NCBI GenBank assembly: GCA_003284375.1
Contig: QBVL01000004.1
Coordinates: 1-64,000, forward strand
Direction of reading: 5' to 3'
Source: Prochlorococcus sp. AG-311-J23
GTDB lineage: Bacteria; Cyanobacteriota; Cyanobacteriia; PCC-6307; Cyanobiaceae
Length of the DNA stretch: 64,000 nucleotides
Shown piece after piece: positions 49,697-59,885 of this stretch. The notes beneath the pieces were generated by a model. The model was not told the DNA's origin, searched no databases, and saw only the letters and a list, made by a program, of their open reading frames with translations. The position numbers and the translations under genes were made by a program. Within the stretch, counting starts at the first letter, position 1; each line of letters opens with the position of its first letter.

Positions 49697-51154
49697 ATGT
49701 GTGGAATTGTAGGTGTTGTCTCAACTGATCAATGTAATCAACAAATTTACGATAGTTTGCTATTGCTTCAGCATAGAGGTCAAGATTCTACGGGAATAGC
49801 AACAATGGATGGCAGTGTTTTTCATATTAATAAATCTAAAGGTCAAGTTCGAGAAGCTTATAGAACTAGAGATATGAGAGCTTTGATTGGAAGAACAGGA
49901 TTGGGACATGTACGTTATGCAACTAAAGGTGCTGCTCATAGAGAAGAAGAAGCACAACCTTTTTACGTAAATGCTCCTTACGGAATTATTCTTGTTCATA
50001 ATGGAAACTTAACTAATACAAGAGAGTTAGAAAAAGAACTTTTTAAAGTTGATAAAAGGCATACAAATACATCGAGCGATACTGAAATGTTATTAAATGT
50101 TTTGGCAACAGAATTAAATAGTGAAATAAAAGGAAAAGATGTAGATCCAGAGGATCTTTTTAATGCTGTTAAAAGACTTCACTCTAGAGTAGAGGGATCA
50201 TATGCTTCAATCGCTTTAATAGCAGGTCATGGTCTTTTAGCTTTTAGAGATCCTTTTGGAATTCGCCCTTTGGTTATTGGTAGGAGGGTAAAAGAAAATA
50301 ACAAACCTGAGTGGGTGATTGCTAGTGAATCACTAGTTATTGAGAATAATGATTATGAAATCGTTAGAGATGTTGAACCAGGTGAGGCGATATTTATAAC
50401 TGCAGATGGTGAGTTTTTTTCTAAACAATGTTCAGATAATCCACAATTATTCCCCTGTTCATTTGAATATGTTTATTTAGCTAGACCTGACTCAATTATG
50501 AATGGTATTTCTGTTTATGAGTCAAGATTAAGAATGGGAGATTTATTAGCAGAAACCATAAAAAATCAAATTACTCTTGGTGATATAGATGTAGTAATGC
50601 CAATTCCTGATTCTTCTAGACCTGCTGCAATGCAGGTAGCAAGACAGTTAGGCATTGAATATAGGGAAGGTTTTTTCAAGAATCGTTATGTTGGTAGAAC
50701 ATTTATAATGCCTGGTCAATCTCTAAGAAAACGTTCAGTTCGTCAGAAGTTAAACGCAATGAGCACAGAATTTAAAAATAAAAATGTATTGATAGTTGAT
50801 GATTCAGTGGTCAGAGGGACTACTTCTCAGCAAATAGTTCAAATGGCAAGAAGTGCTGGGGCTAATAAAGTTACTTTTACCTCTGCTGCTCCACCAATTA
50901 GATACCCACATGTTTATGGAATTAATATGCCAAGTAGGAATGAATTGATTGCTTATAATAGAGATATAAATCAAATAGAAAATAATTTATTTATTGATAA
51001 AATGATTTATCAAGAAGTAGACGATCTTACTAAGGCTATTACGCAAGGTTCTAAAATTAAGGAATTAGATTTATCGTGCTTCACAGGTAAATATGTTACT
51101 GGAACAGTTACTGATGAATATTTAACTTGGGTTGAAGAAACATCTTTGTCTTAA
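49697..51154 (+). CDS. purF: Amidophosphoribosyltransferase
   Basis: First committed step of purine synthesis: PRPP and glutamine to phosphoribosylamine. The protein begins MCGIVGVVS, so the nucleophile Cys is position 2 and there is no propeptide. The PRPP loop is [14 protein letters not shown] near residue 365. Cysteines near the C-terminus could bind an Fe-S cluster, as in B. subtilis PurF, but this is not certain. Length 485. Its end overlaps the opposing topoisomerase gene by four bases. Confidence 0.98.
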   Translation: MCGIVGVVSTDQCNQQIYDSLLLLQHRGQDSTGIATMDGSVFHINKSKGQVREAYRTRDMRALIGRTGLGHVRYATKGAAHREEEAQPFYVNAPYGIILVHNGNLTNTRELEKELFKVDKRHTNTSSDTEMLLNVLATELNSEIKGKDVDPEDLFNAVKRLHSRVEGSYASIALIAGHGLLAFRDPFGIRPLVIGRRVKENNKPEWVIASESLVIENNDYEIVRDVEPGEAIFITADGEFFSKQCSDNPQLFPCSFEYVYLARPDSIMNGISVYESRLRMGDLLAETIKNQITLGDIDVVMPIPDSSRPAAMQVARQLGIEYREGFFKNRYVGRTFIMPGQSLRKRSVRQKLNAMSTEFKNKNVLIVDDSVVRGTTSQQIVQMARSAGANKVTFTSAAPPIRYPHVYGINMPSRNELIAYNRDINQIENNLFIDKMIYQEVDDLTKAITQGSKIKELDLSCFTGKYVTGTVTDEYLTWVEETSLS

Positions 51155-53634
51155 TTTTTTTCTGGTAATTTTATTGAAAAAGTAGATTTTAAAAGCTCAT
51201 CATTGTTTAATTCTATATTTAAGCTGTTCTTCTTTTTATATGAGCTTTTATCAATTTGATCGGTTTTTAATTTTTGATATCTATCTTTATCAGTTTTAAT
51301 ATAAACGTATTTATTATTTATAAAACAATCAATTACTCTTTCTTTAATTATTTTATTATCTTTAAAATGTATTCCCATTGTTCCTAATGATCCTTTTTTG
51401 GATGTAATTAATTCTTTTGTAGAATGTTTTACGAAAGAACCTTTATTAGTTATTAAAATTAAATCTTTATTTTGCGTTTCCTGAAAACTTATAGCTTCAA
51501 CTATATTTTCACTAGGGAATAATTTTATTATATTTGTTCCTTGAGCTAATTTGCCCATGAATGGGAAATCATTTTCTGTTATTTTAATTTTAATAATTCT
51601 GCCAATATCAGTCACTATATATAAATAGCTATTTTCTTTACAAAGAATGCAAGATTTCAGCTTTACACTGTCTTTTAATTTTAAAATTGTTGTTGACCTA
51701 TTAGAAATATCGTTAATCTCATTGATTGAAATTCTTTTAAACTTTCCATCAGTACTTATTAATCCTATATTTATATCTTTTACTTCTGTTAGTGGAATAA
51801 GATTAATTATTTGATCATTTTCTAAACCTCCTGGTAAAAATTGTCTTAGAGGTCCGGGTTTTTGTCCCGCAAATTCCCACTTAAGAAGACCTATCTTACC
51901 TTCTTGACTGATAGCTAATATTTTGGGTTCATCTTTAATTGGCCATATTAGCTTTGGAGGGAGAATATCTTTTCTTTCCTGATCACTTTCTTTTAACTTT
52001 AATTTTTTAATTGTTAGTGAAGGAATTATTTTTATTTCATTATTGGATTGAATAATGATTTCAGAATCCGTTGATAATTCTTTTAACGCATTTATTCTCT
52101 GAAGTTCTTTATTTGGTCTTTGATTTGCCATTTTTTCAGCAATAAGAGCGTCGCCACCTTCTATCAACTTTGTTCTTCTTTTACTACCAAATCTTTTTTT
52201 AAGATCCTTTAGCTCTTTCACCATAACTTTCATTAAATTTTCCTTGTTGTTAATTATTAATTCGAGTTCTGCCCTCTTATTTTTTAAATCTTTTATTTCA
52301 TTCTTTAGAGAATCTTTTTCAAGACTAGTAATTTTCTTTAAAGGCATTCCTAGGATTCCATCCGCTTGCCTCTCATTAATCTCTAGGTTAATAATTAAAT
52401 TATTTTTTGCTTCAACTGTATCTTTAGATTTTTCAATCAAATCAATTACTTTTCTAAGATTATTTGTGGCTTGGATTAGGGCTTCTACTATCTCTTGTCT
52501 ATTTTTAATATTTTTTAGTAAATAATTACTTCTGAGTAAAATAGTATTTTCTCTAAACTCTAAAAAATTATTTAATAATTTTCTTAATGTAAGTTGTACC
52601 GGCTGACCATTAACCAATGCAAGTAAAATGGCACCAAAATTGCTTTGTAATGTAGTTTTTTGATACAAAAAATCTAGAATTTTTTTTGGATCAGAATCCC
52701 TTTTAACTTCAACAAGAATTCGCATTCCATCTCGATCGCTTTCATCTCTAATATCAGCTATTCCCGAAACTTTTCCATTATTTACAAGGTCAGCTAATTT
52801 TTCAATCCAGCCAGCTTTGTTTAATTGATATGGTAGCTCTGAAATAATAATCCCACTTCTTTTGTGTTTACCTTTTCCAGGATTAATTTCTTCAATGTGA
52901 GCTATTCCTCTCATGGTTATACTTCCTCTCCCTTTTGTGTAAGTTTCTTTTATTCCGTTACTTATCAATATCTCTCCTCCTGTTGGAAAGTCAGGTCCAG
53001 GTATCATTTCTAATAACTTCTCTTCGTTTAGTGAAGGTTTTTTTATTATTGCTATTAGGGCCTCTACCACTTCGTTCAAATTGTGTGGAGGAATACTTGT
53101 AGCCATTCCAACAGCAATTCCTGTACTTCCATTTAAGAGGAGGAATGGTAATTGAGCTGGTAAAACATCTGGTTCTTGTTGTGATCCATCAAAATTTGGT
53201 GAAAAATCAACAGTTTCTTGATCTATTTCACTTAAAATTGCATCGTTAGATATTGGCGCTAGTCGAGTTTCCGTATATCTCATTGCAGCAGGAGGATCAT
53301 CATCAATAGATCCAAAGTTTCCGTGACCATCAAGAATTGGGTATCTTGAATTAAATATTTGAACTTGTCTTACAAGTGCATCGTAGACAGCTTGATCTCC
53401 ATGTGGATGATATTTACCAAGGACATCTCCTACAACTCGAGCACATTTCCTATAAGGCCTTTCGGGAGTAAGTCCTAATTCATGCATTGCAAAAAGAATT
53501 CTTCTTTGCACCGGTTTCAATCCATCCCTCGCGTCTGGCAATGCTCTTCCAACGATTACGCTCATTGCGTACTCGAGATAAGAACGCTGCATTTCCTGAT
53601 GCAGCGATATAGGTTTCAGGCGTTCCTTGGCCAT
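51151..53634 (-). CDS. gyrA/parC: Type IIA topoisomerase A subunit (GyrA/ParC family)
   Basis: Breaks and rejoins both DNA strands. The 827 residues hold the winged-helix/breakage domain with the catalytic Tyr120 in MRYTETR and the entry segment [13 protein letters not shown]. The coiled coil is around residues 360-480. The C-terminal beta-pinwheel is present, but I cannot find the Q-R-R-G-G-R-G GyrA box that wraps DNA in true gyrase. It may therefore be the ParC-like paralogue; Prochlorococcus genomes annotate this locus as gyrase/topoisomerase IV A. Close to the origin. Confidence 0.92.
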   Translation of the reverse strand: MAKERLKPISLHQEMQRSYLEYAMSVIVGRALPDARDGLKPVQRRILFAMHELGLTPERPYRKCARVVGDVLGKYHPHGDQAVYDALVRQVQIFNSRYPILDGHGNFGSIDDDPPAAMRYTETRLAPISNDAILSEIDQETVDFSPNFDGSQQEPDVLPAQLPFLLLNGSTGIAVGMATSIPPHNLNEVVEALIAIIKKPSLNEEKLLEMIPGPDFPTGGEILISNGIKETYTKGRGSITMRGIAHIEEINPGKGKHKRSGIIISELPYQLNKAGWIEKLADLVNNGKVSGIADIRDESDRDGMRILVEVKRDSDPKKILDFLYQKTTLQSNFGAILLALVNGQPVQLTLRKLLNNFLEFRENTILLRSNYLLKNIKNRQEIVEALIQATNNLRKVIDLIEKSKDTVEAKNNLIINLEINERQADGILGMPLKKITSLEKDSLKNEIKDLKNKRAELELIINNKENLMKVMVKELKDLKKRFGSKRRTKLIEGGDALIAEKMANQRPNKELQRINALKELSTDSEIIIQSNNEIKIIPSLTIKKLKLKESDQERKDILPPKLIWPIKDEPKILAISQEGKIGLLKWEFAGQKPGPLRQFLPGGLENDQIINLIPLTEVKDINIGLISTDGKFKRISINEINDISNRSTTILKLKDSVKLKSCILCKENSYLYIVTDIGRIIKIKITENDFPFMGKLAQGTNIIKLFPSENIVEAISFQETQNKDLILITNKGSFVKHSTKELITSKKGSLGTMGIHFKDNKIIKERVIDCFINNKYVYIKTDKDRYQKLKTDQIDKSSYKKKNSLNIELNNDELLKSTFSIKLPEKN

Positions 53635-53711
53635 CTTGGAGTATGAAAGAGGCCTAAATTTCTTTATTTAGATTACTAACTAATTTGTTAAAAACCAGTT
53701 TTTTGTTAAAC

Positions 53712-53730
53712 AAAAACTCATTGAGTTTTT
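53712..53730 (-). terminator. Possible terminator of the TPR gene
   Basis: A 9-bp perfect inverted repeat (AAAAACTCA and TGAGTTTTT, one base between) that includes the TPR gene's stop codon. On the minus strand the second arm ends in a short T run before G. It is AT-rich and weak; a second inverted repeat of the same kind lies just beyond. Confidence 0.35.
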
Positions 53731-54581
53731 TCTCTAGCTTCTCTGACTACTTTTTTCATTTCTTCTGTTCTAAATAAAAGTTTTGCTGAATGTTGTAACT
53801 TTCTTCCCCATAATTGTTCAGATTGATACTCAATATCAGCATATTTTGGGTTATCTGTTAAAGCATTTTTTGCCATGTTAAACGATTGAATAGAGTTACC
53901 TTTTGTTGAATAGATTGAGATTGCTAATGCAAGTCTAGGCTCAGCATCATTACTGATTTTTGCTGCTAATTTGAATTTTGAAAGGGCTGCTTTTTTTTTA
54001 TTTATTTCATAAAGAACGAGACCTTGATTATTAATTACTTGCCAAAAATTAGGATTTAATTTAGTGACTTTATTATAAGTATCTAAGGCTTTTGTATATT
54101 CTTTTAGCATAATATATGCATTTCCAAGCTGGAAGTAGCCGGTTTCATTTTTATTATCTAATAATAATCCTTGATTAAGCATTGAAATTGCATTTTCAAG
54201 TTGTTCTGAATTCATATATATAGAACCTTTAGTAAAATATATAGATGCATTTTTGGGATTTATTACTAACGCTTTATCTAGTGATAATAAGGCTCTGTAA
54301 CTATCTTTTGCATTAAATTGAGCTTCTGCAAGAGCCATCCAAAGATTTTCTTCTTTAGGATTGAGTTGTAATGCAAGATTTAAAATCTTAATTGCTTCTT
54401 TATATTTACCAAATTGAATTAGTTGTTTAGCCGTTTCTCCGATTTGAATTGAAGTAGATTCTAATTCTTGTTGATTTGGTTCGTTAATTCTTGGAAAAAA
54501 TGCAATTGACGAAGTAGTTATAAAAAAGGCTTCAATTAGACTTAGACCAAGTAAATATTTAAATATTCTTGAAGTTTTCAT
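53718..54581 (-). CDS. Tetratricopeptide-repeat protein, exported or anchored
   Basis: A 287-residue protein with an N-terminal hydrophobic segment (LLGLSLIEAFFITTSSIAFF, residues 10-30) that could be a signal or anchor. It is followed by about five 34-residue TPR helices (for example KEAIKILNLALQLNPKEENLW, quoted in part as ALQLNPKEENLW, and KALVINPKNASIYF). TPR proteins of this kind are scaffolds; the partner is unknown. It is eight bases after queG on the same strand. Confidence 0.85.
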   Translation of the reverse strand: MKTSRIFKYLLGLSLIEAFFITTSSIAFFPRINEPNQQELESTSIQIGETAKQLIQFGKYKEAIKILNLALQLNPKEENLWMALAEAQFNAKDSYRALLSLDKALVINPKNASIYFTKGSIYMNSEQLENAISMLNQGLLLDNKNETGYFQLGNAYIMLKEYTKALDTYNKVTKLNPNFWQVINNQGLVLYEINKKKAALSKFKLAAKISNDAEPRLALAISIYSTKGNSIQSFNMAKNALTDNPKYADIEYQSEQLWGRKLQHSAKLLFRTEEMKKVVREAREKTQ

Positions 54582-54588
54582 TATTTTT

Positions 54589-55527
54589 TTAAGTAGTCTT
54601 TGAGACTGAATTTATATTTCTACGCCACATCCATGGCTTAATGCGTTTTAAGGCTGAATTTTTCAATTTTTCTTTCCATTGCGAATCACTCCACGATAAT
54701 AGATCTTGTTTAGTCATATTTAGTATCCATTCAGATGGCTGAAGATCAGGTTCAATTGTGCTCGGAATATTCTTTTGGTTCCATGGGCAAACATCTTGAC
54801 AAATATCACAACCAGCAATCCAATTGCCGATTTTATTAACAATGTCTTCTGGTAATTCTTGATCTCTGTTTTCTAAGGTGTGATATGCCAGACATTTGTA
54901 TGAGTTAATAATAAATGGTTCCTCTATTGCATTAGTTGGGCAAGCTTCAATACATTTTTCACATTCGCCACATATTGGTTTGGAAGGTTTATCAGCGTCT
55001 AAAACCTCAGTAGATAAAAGATGACCTAAAAACATCCATGAACCTATTTCAGAGTTAATTATGTTGCTGTGTTTTCCAATCCATCCTATACCAGCTTCTT
55101 CGGCCCATGCTTTATCCAAAAATGCGCTTGTATCAACACATATTTTCCATTTAGAGTTTGGTCTTTCTTTTTCTAAAAATTTACCAACTTTTTTTAATTT
55201 TTTTTCAATTATCTTGTGATAATCCTTGCCCCATCCATATTTGGCAATTGATACGTCTTTAGATGTTCTTTCAGTATCTACATAGTAATTCAGTCCAACA
55301 GCAAGAACACTTTTTACTCCATGAAGCATGTTTTCTATATTTTTTCTTCGTGGGCTCTTCATCCATTCCATTTTTGCGTGGTGCCCTGCGTGCAACCATC
55401 TTTCTAATGAAGCGGTTCTAAGTTTGATTCTGGAAGATCCTGGAACTTTTGCAATTCCTACTGCATCAAAGCCTTCTTCAAAAGCTTTTTCTTTAATTCT
55501 TTTTGTTAGATCAATAGAATTTTCCAA
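54589..55527 (-). CDS. queG: Epoxyqueuosine reductase
   Basis: Cobalamin-dependent last step of queuosine synthesis: epoxyqueuosine to queuosine in tRNA. The 312 residues include two ferredoxin-like cysteine clusters (CGECEKCIEACP around residue 187-198 and CDICQDVCPWN near 240-250) and the motif FDAVGIAKVP at the N-terminus. TTG at 55527 is the only plausible start, as ATG at 55547 is out of frame. queE and queC are on the other side of the origin. Confidence 0.95.
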   Translation of the reverse strand: MENSIDLTKRIKEKAFEEGFDAVGIAKVPGSSRIKLRTASLERWLHAGHHAKMEWMKSPRRKNIENMLHGVKSVLAVGLNYYVDTERTSKDVSIAKYGWGKDYHKIIEKKLKKVGKFLEKERPNSKWKICVDTSAFLDKAWAEEAGIGWIGKHSNIINSEIGSWMFLGHLLSTEVLDADKPSKPICGECEKCIEACPTNAIEEPFIINSYKCLAYHTLENRDQELPEDIVNKIGNWIAGCDICQDVCPWNQKNIPSTIEPDLQPSEWILNMTKQDLLSWSDSQWKEKLKNSALKRIKPWMWRRNINSVSKTT

Positions 55528-55719
55528 GATCGGAGCTAGTTTTGCATGAATAATGTTTTGCCTCTATATAAAAGGTTTTTTCAGTCAATTCCGACTTTAT
55601 TAAGAGCTTAAAATACTTTTTTTGATGTTTTATTTCTATTAATAGCTTAAATTCTTTAACTATTGCACTTAATTTGGTTAGATTGTGTGTGTATATATTC
55701 TTTGGACTCTCTTTATTTG

Positions 55720-56442
55720 GTGCAGTCCTCTCCCAAGGAAGATCTGACTCTTGGCTCAAGGCTTCAGCAGGATCTTAAAAATGACCTAATAGCCGGTCTA
55801 TTGGTGGTTATCCCTTTAGCCACAACTATTTGGTTGTCAACAATCGTCAGCCGCTTTGTTTTGGCAATATTAACTTCAATACCAAAACAACTAAATCCCT
55901 TCATTACTCTTAATCCTTTATTGCAAGACCTTATCAATCTTGCTTTGGGTTTAACTGTCCCATTGCTGGGTATTTTGTTGATAGGTCTTATGGCTAGAAA
56001 TTTTGTAGGGAGATGGTTGCTTGAGTTTGGGGAAGGAACTCTGTCTCGAATACCACTCGCGGGATCAGTTTATAAAACTCTTAAACAACTTCTAGAAACT
56101 TTTTTGAGAGACAATTCAACTAGATTTCGCAGAGTTGTGTTAGTTGAATATCCCCGAGAAGGTTTATTTAGCGTTGGTTTTGTGACTGGTATTGTTGGAC
56201 CATCTCTACAAACTGAACCAAATCAACCTTTGTTAAGTGTTTTTATACCTACTGCACCAAACCCTACAACTGGTTGGTATACATTAGTTCCAGAAGGCTC
56301 TGTTAAAGATTTAGATATTACTGTTGAAGATGCTTTCCGAACTATTATTTCTGCTGGAATTGTAAATCCTGATGATAGAAGTAACACTACAAATACATCT
56401 TTCTCTAGTTTATTTTCTCAGTTAAGAGCATCCTCTTCATAA
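55720..56442 (+). CDS. DUF502 membrane protein
   Basis: A 241-residue protein of the DUF502 family. Two membrane spans are visible (residues about 25-55, LIAGLLVVIPLATTIW..., and 72-95, LALGLTVPLLGILLIGLMA), followed by the family's soluble part with IPLAGSVYKTLKQ and PREGLFSVGFVTG. The frame extends to a TTG at 55663, but I start at the GTG at 55720 because the preceding residues fit no homologue. Relatives have been linked to membrane curvature and photosynthetic proteins, not certain here. Divergent from queG. Confidence 0.86.
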   Translation: MQSSPKEDLTLGSRLQQDLKNDLIAGLLVVIPLATTIWLSTIVSRFVLAILTSIPKQLNPFITLNPLLQDLINLALGLTVPLLGILLIGLMARNFVGRWLLEFGEGTLSRIPLAGSVYKTLKQLLETFLRDNSTRFRRVVLVEYPREGLFSVGFVTGIVGPSLQTEPNQPLLSVFIPTAPNPTTGWYTLVPEGSVKDLDITVEDAFRTIISAGIVNPDDRSNTTNTSFSSLFSQLRASSS

Positions 56443-56459
56443 GAGTTTTAGTAATAGTT

Positions 56460-57086
56460 ATGCAATTAAAATCAATTTCTAGAGAATTAGCTCTTTTACT
56501 ATTAGGACAAATTAAAAAAAAAGATATTAATAAATTAAATATTGAAAGTTTACTTAGTAAAGCAATTGAATCTTTAACTCAACATTGGCGAGAACAATTA
56601 GATTCATGTGCATCGCAATTAGAAAAAGCCAATCAGGAATTATTGGATAGTGAATTTCAAGGAGATGCTGGATTGTTAATAAAATCTCAAAATCATTTAA
56701 AAACTTGTTTGATTGACTCAGAGCATATACTTAACTGTTTGTCTGAAAGTATTGAATTACCAAGATTACTGGCATTAGTTGATCAAAAGGAAATACGTGA
56801 TTTAGCTTTGAGGCGTGTTGATTTAGTTATTGAAAAGCAAGATGAGATTGATCATAAGCTTGATAGCGTTATGGAAGGTTGGCGTTTAAAAAGATTACCT
56901 AGAATTGATAGAGATATTTTGAGATTGGCATGGGTTGATTTAATTGATTTCAGTACTCCTATGGCTGTAACTTGTAATGAGGCGGTGGATTTAGCTAATC
57001 GTTATAGCGATGAGCAAGGACGAAGAATGATTAATGGAGTTTTAAGAAAACTTCAAAATTCTGCTTTAATCCCTAATTTAAAATGA
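56460..57086 (+). CDS. nusB: Transcription antitermination protein NusB
   Basis: RNA-binding factor of rRNA antitermination. The C-terminal part, RLKRLPRIDRDILRLAWVDL (near residue 140) then CNEAVDLANRYSDEQGRRMINGVL, is the conserved NusB core. At 208 residues it is about 70 longer than E. coli NusB, through an inserted or extended helical N-terminal half that is usual in cyanobacteria. Its stop overlaps the ftsY ATG (ATGA). Confidence 0.94.
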   Translation: MQLKSISRELALLLLGQIKKKDINKLNIESLLSKAIESLTQHWREQLDSCASQLEKANQELLDSEFQGDAGLLIKSQNHLKTCLIDSEHILNCLSESIELPRLLALVDQKEIRDLALRRVDLVIEKQDEIDHKLDSVMEGWRLKRLPRIDRDILRLAWVDLIDFSTPMAVTCNEAVDLANRYSDEQGRRMINGVLRKLQNSALIPNLK

Positions 57087-58378
57087 AAGACGATTTTTCT
57101 CAGAACGAAGATAATTCTTCTAATAGGAATCAAAGTGAGAATTCTTCCTCTGAGGCTGTTGACTCCTTAGACTGGGCAAAACAAGTTTATTTGCAACTCA
57201 AAGAAAAGCAAAAAGAGGAAAAAGAGTTATGTCAAAAAGAAATTGAAGAAAAAGAGATATTGAATACTACAACAAATATAAATGAGAATTGTAATTCAAA
57301 TATTACAGTTGAAAGTACACTGCAAGTTAGTCAAGTTACACAAGAAGAAGATCAGCCTCAACTAGGAGATTTTGATGATACTTTCACATGGTCAGCGGAA
57401 GTCTTAGCTGCTCAAGGAAAAAAAATTGATCAATTTTCATTAGATGACATTGATTGGCTTAGCAGGTTAAAGCAAGGATTAGAAAAAACTCGTAAAGGCT
57501 TTGTTACTGATTTATTAGAAAAGTTAGGCGACGATCCACTTACTCCTGAAGTTCTTGATGATTTAGAAACCCTTCTACTTAGAGCAGATGCTGGAGTTTC
57601 TGCTACTGATCAAATTTTAGAATCTTTAAGAACCAAGTTAAACGAAGAAGTTGTTGAAGCTTCTGAAGGTTTGCGTTTTTTAAAAGAACAATTAGTCAAT
57701 GTTTTAGAAAAGCCAATAAAAGATAGTGGTACTGATTTACTTTCTCCAGAAAAAGGTTGTTTAAATATTTGGATGCTAGTAGGTGTTAATGGAGTTGGAA
57801 AAACGACAACTCTTGGTAAATTGGCAAGTGTTGCAAAAAGAAGTGGTTTTTCAGCAATGATTGCTGCTGCAGATACTTTTAGAGCTGCAGCTGTTCAACA
57901 AGTAAAGGTATGGGGAGACAGAACAGGGGTTGAAGTCATTGCAAATGAATCTAAGAACGCCGATCCGGCATCGATAGTATTTGATGCTATTGGTGCAAGT
58001 AAATCAAAAAATATAGATCTACTATTGGTAGATACAGCAGGAAGATTACAAACGAAAAATAATTTAATGGAGGAATTGAAAAAAATTAGAAAAATTATTG
58101 TTAAACTTGCTCCTAAGGCAAACATTGAATCTTTACTAGTGCTTGATTCTAGTCAAGGTCAAAATGGACTAAGGCAGGCTCTAGCATTTGCTGATTCAGC
58201 AGAATTAACAGGAGTAATACTTACAAAACTTGATGGATCTTCTAAAGGAGGTGTTGCTATGGCGGTTGCATCAGAGGCAAAACTTCCTGTCAGATTTATC
58301 GGGGCTGGTGAAAAAATTAGGGACTTGAGGCCATTTAATAGTTTTGAATTTGTTGAGGCACTTTTAACTGTTAGATGA
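57083..58378 (+). CDS. ftsY: Signal recognition particle receptor FtsY
   Basis: GTPase that docks SRP-ribosome complexes at the membrane. An acidic, variable A-domain (1-120) precedes the N domain and the G domain: GVNGVGKTTTLGKLA (about residue 234-248), DTFRAAAVQQ, DTAGRLQ and TKLDGSSKGG. 431 residues. It starts inside the nusB stop and precedes the rsbU-like gene by 55 bases. Confidence 0.97.
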   Translation: MKDDFSQNEDNSSNRNQSENSSSEAVDSLDWAKQVYLQLKEKQKEEKELCQKEIEEKEILNTTTNINENCNSNITVESTLQVSQVTQEEDQPQLGDFDDTFTWSAEVLAAQGKKIDQFSLDDIDWLSRLKQGLEKTRKGFVTDLLEKLGDDPLTPEVLDDLETLLLRADAGVSATDQILESLRTKLNEEVVEASEGLRFLKEQLVNVLEKPIKDSGTDLLSPEKGCLNIWMLVGVNGVGKTTTLGKLASVAKRSGFSAMIAAADTFRAAAVQQVKVWGDRTGVEVIANESKNADPASIVFDAIGASKSKNIDLLLVDTAGRLQTKNNLMEELKKIRKIIVKLAPKANIESLLVLDSSQGQNGLRQALAFADSAELTGVILTKLDGSSKGGVAMAVASEAKLPVRFIGAGEKIRDLRPFNSFEFVEALLTVR

Positions 58379-58433
58379 CTTTTAGATATTTTTTGTATAT
58401 GTTGCAGGTTTTTACTTTTGTTACTGTCAGAGA

Positions 58434-59816
58434 ATGGTGAAAGAAAATTCTCCAATTTCAGAGCAACAAAATCAACATCCTACTGAACTTTTATCAAGTG
58501 CTGCTTCAAAGTCTTTAAGCGATTTGGTTCACAGTCTTTCTAAAGAGCAAATTGTTAATCAAGATTTATTGCTTTCATTAAGCTTTGCTTTGCGAAGTTT
58601 TACTAATTTACAGCGTTTTCTTGAATTTATTCCACTTCTTGTCACTGAATTAGTTGGCGTTAAAGGATCATTGTTAATTCCATTTCAAGATAATGGAAGT
58701 CTTTGGCGGGAACAGTTACAAATGTTCCCTATCGATGAAGATCAGGAACTCTTTAGAACATTATTTCTTTTAGAGGAAGGGAAGAAAACGGGTTTTGGCA
58801 TGCAGGAAAAGAATATTGAAATGTTAGATCGTTTAGTTCAAAGACATTTTGAATCTTCTAATGTGATCGCTACATCGATAGTTTCTCGAGGAAGACCGCG
58901 AGGTCGATTATATGCATTTGATAAAAAAGATATTGTTTTTGGAAGTAATGTTCATCGAAAACATATTCAAATAGTTGCAGACCTGACCGGAGTAGCTATA
59001 GAAAATGATGCCATATTTCAAGTGATTCGTAATCATGAAAAAGTTGATAGACAAATAAGTATCGGTGCTGAAATTCAATCACAATTACTACCAGATCAAT
59101 GTCCAGTAATTGAAGGTGTTGAATTGGCTGCTTGTTGTAGGCCAGCTTTTCAAGTAGGTGGTGATTATTACGATTTTATGCCTACTCGCTCAGATTTAAA
59201 TGAAACAGCAAAAGCTAGTGGTCGCTGGGCTTTTGTGATTGGTGATGTTATGGGTAAAGGTGTTCCTGCTGGATTGTTGATGACTATGTTACGAGGAATG
59301 CTTAGAGCGGAAGTTTTAACGGGACTACCCCCTGACGCGATTTTGCATGACTTAAATCAATTAGCTCTTGAAGATTTGACTCAATCACATAGGTTTGTAA
59401 CTTTGTTTTATTCGGACTTTGATGCGCAATCAAGAAAATTACGTTTTGCTAATGCAGCACATAACCCTCCTTTGCTTTGGAGTGCTAATTCAAAATCAAT
59501 AAACAGATTAGATACTTCTGGTTTATTAATAGGTCTTCAACCTGAGGCTAAATATGGATGTGGGGAGATATTTCTTCAGCCTGGGGATGTTCTTCTCTAC
59601 TACACCGACGGAGTTACCGAGGCACCTGGTATATCAGGTGAACGTTTTGACGAAAATCGTTTAATAACTTTTTTAGATAAATTTGCTAAAGAAGGCTTGG
59701 GGGCTAAACAAATATTGAATAAACTTTTTGAAAGATTAGATGGTTTTGTTGGTGTTAGTGATCATCATCTTGAAGATGATGCCTCAATGGTGGTTTTAAA
59801 AGTCAATGAAGAATAA
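58434..59816 (+). CDS. PP2C/SpoIIE-type serine phosphatase with GAF domain
   Basis: A 460-residue RsbU-like protein. A poorly conserved N-terminal GAF-like domain (about 60-190) leads into an alpha-helical linker and an SpoIIE/RsbU phosphatase domain with the metal-ligand motifs GGDYYDF near residue 242, GDVMGKGVPAGLLM and SDHHLEDDASMVV. Such proteins usually dephosphorylate anti-sigma-factor antagonists; no partner is adjacent. The group 2 sigma gene is 42 kb away. Confidence 0.9.
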   Translation: MVKENSPISEQQNQHPTELLSSAASKSLSDLVHSLSKEQIVNQDLLLSLSFALRSFTNLQRFLEFIPLLVTELVGVKGSLLIPFQDNGSLWREQLQMFPIDEDQELFRTLFLLEEGKKTGFGMQEKNIEMLDRLVQRHFESSNVIATSIVSRGRPRGRLYAFDKKDIVFGSNVHRKHIQIVADLTGVAIENDAIFQVIRNHEKVDRQISIGAEIQSQLLPDQCPVIEGVELAACCRPAFQVGGDYYDFMPTRSDLNETAKASGRWAFVIGDVMGKGVPAGLLMTMLRGMLRAEVLTGLPPDAILHDLNQLALEDLTQSHRFVTLFYSDFDAQSRKLRFANAAHNPPLLWSANSKSINRLDTSGLLIGLQPEAKYGCGEIFLQPGDVLLYYTDGVTEAPGISGERFDENRLITFLDKFAKEGLGAKQILNKLFERLDGFVGVSDHHLEDDASMVVLKVNEE

Positions 59817-59885
59817 ACTGTTCCTGAATTAACTTAGTAATCGCCTGACAATTGCTAAGACTCTTGCTTTATTTATATTAGTCAT

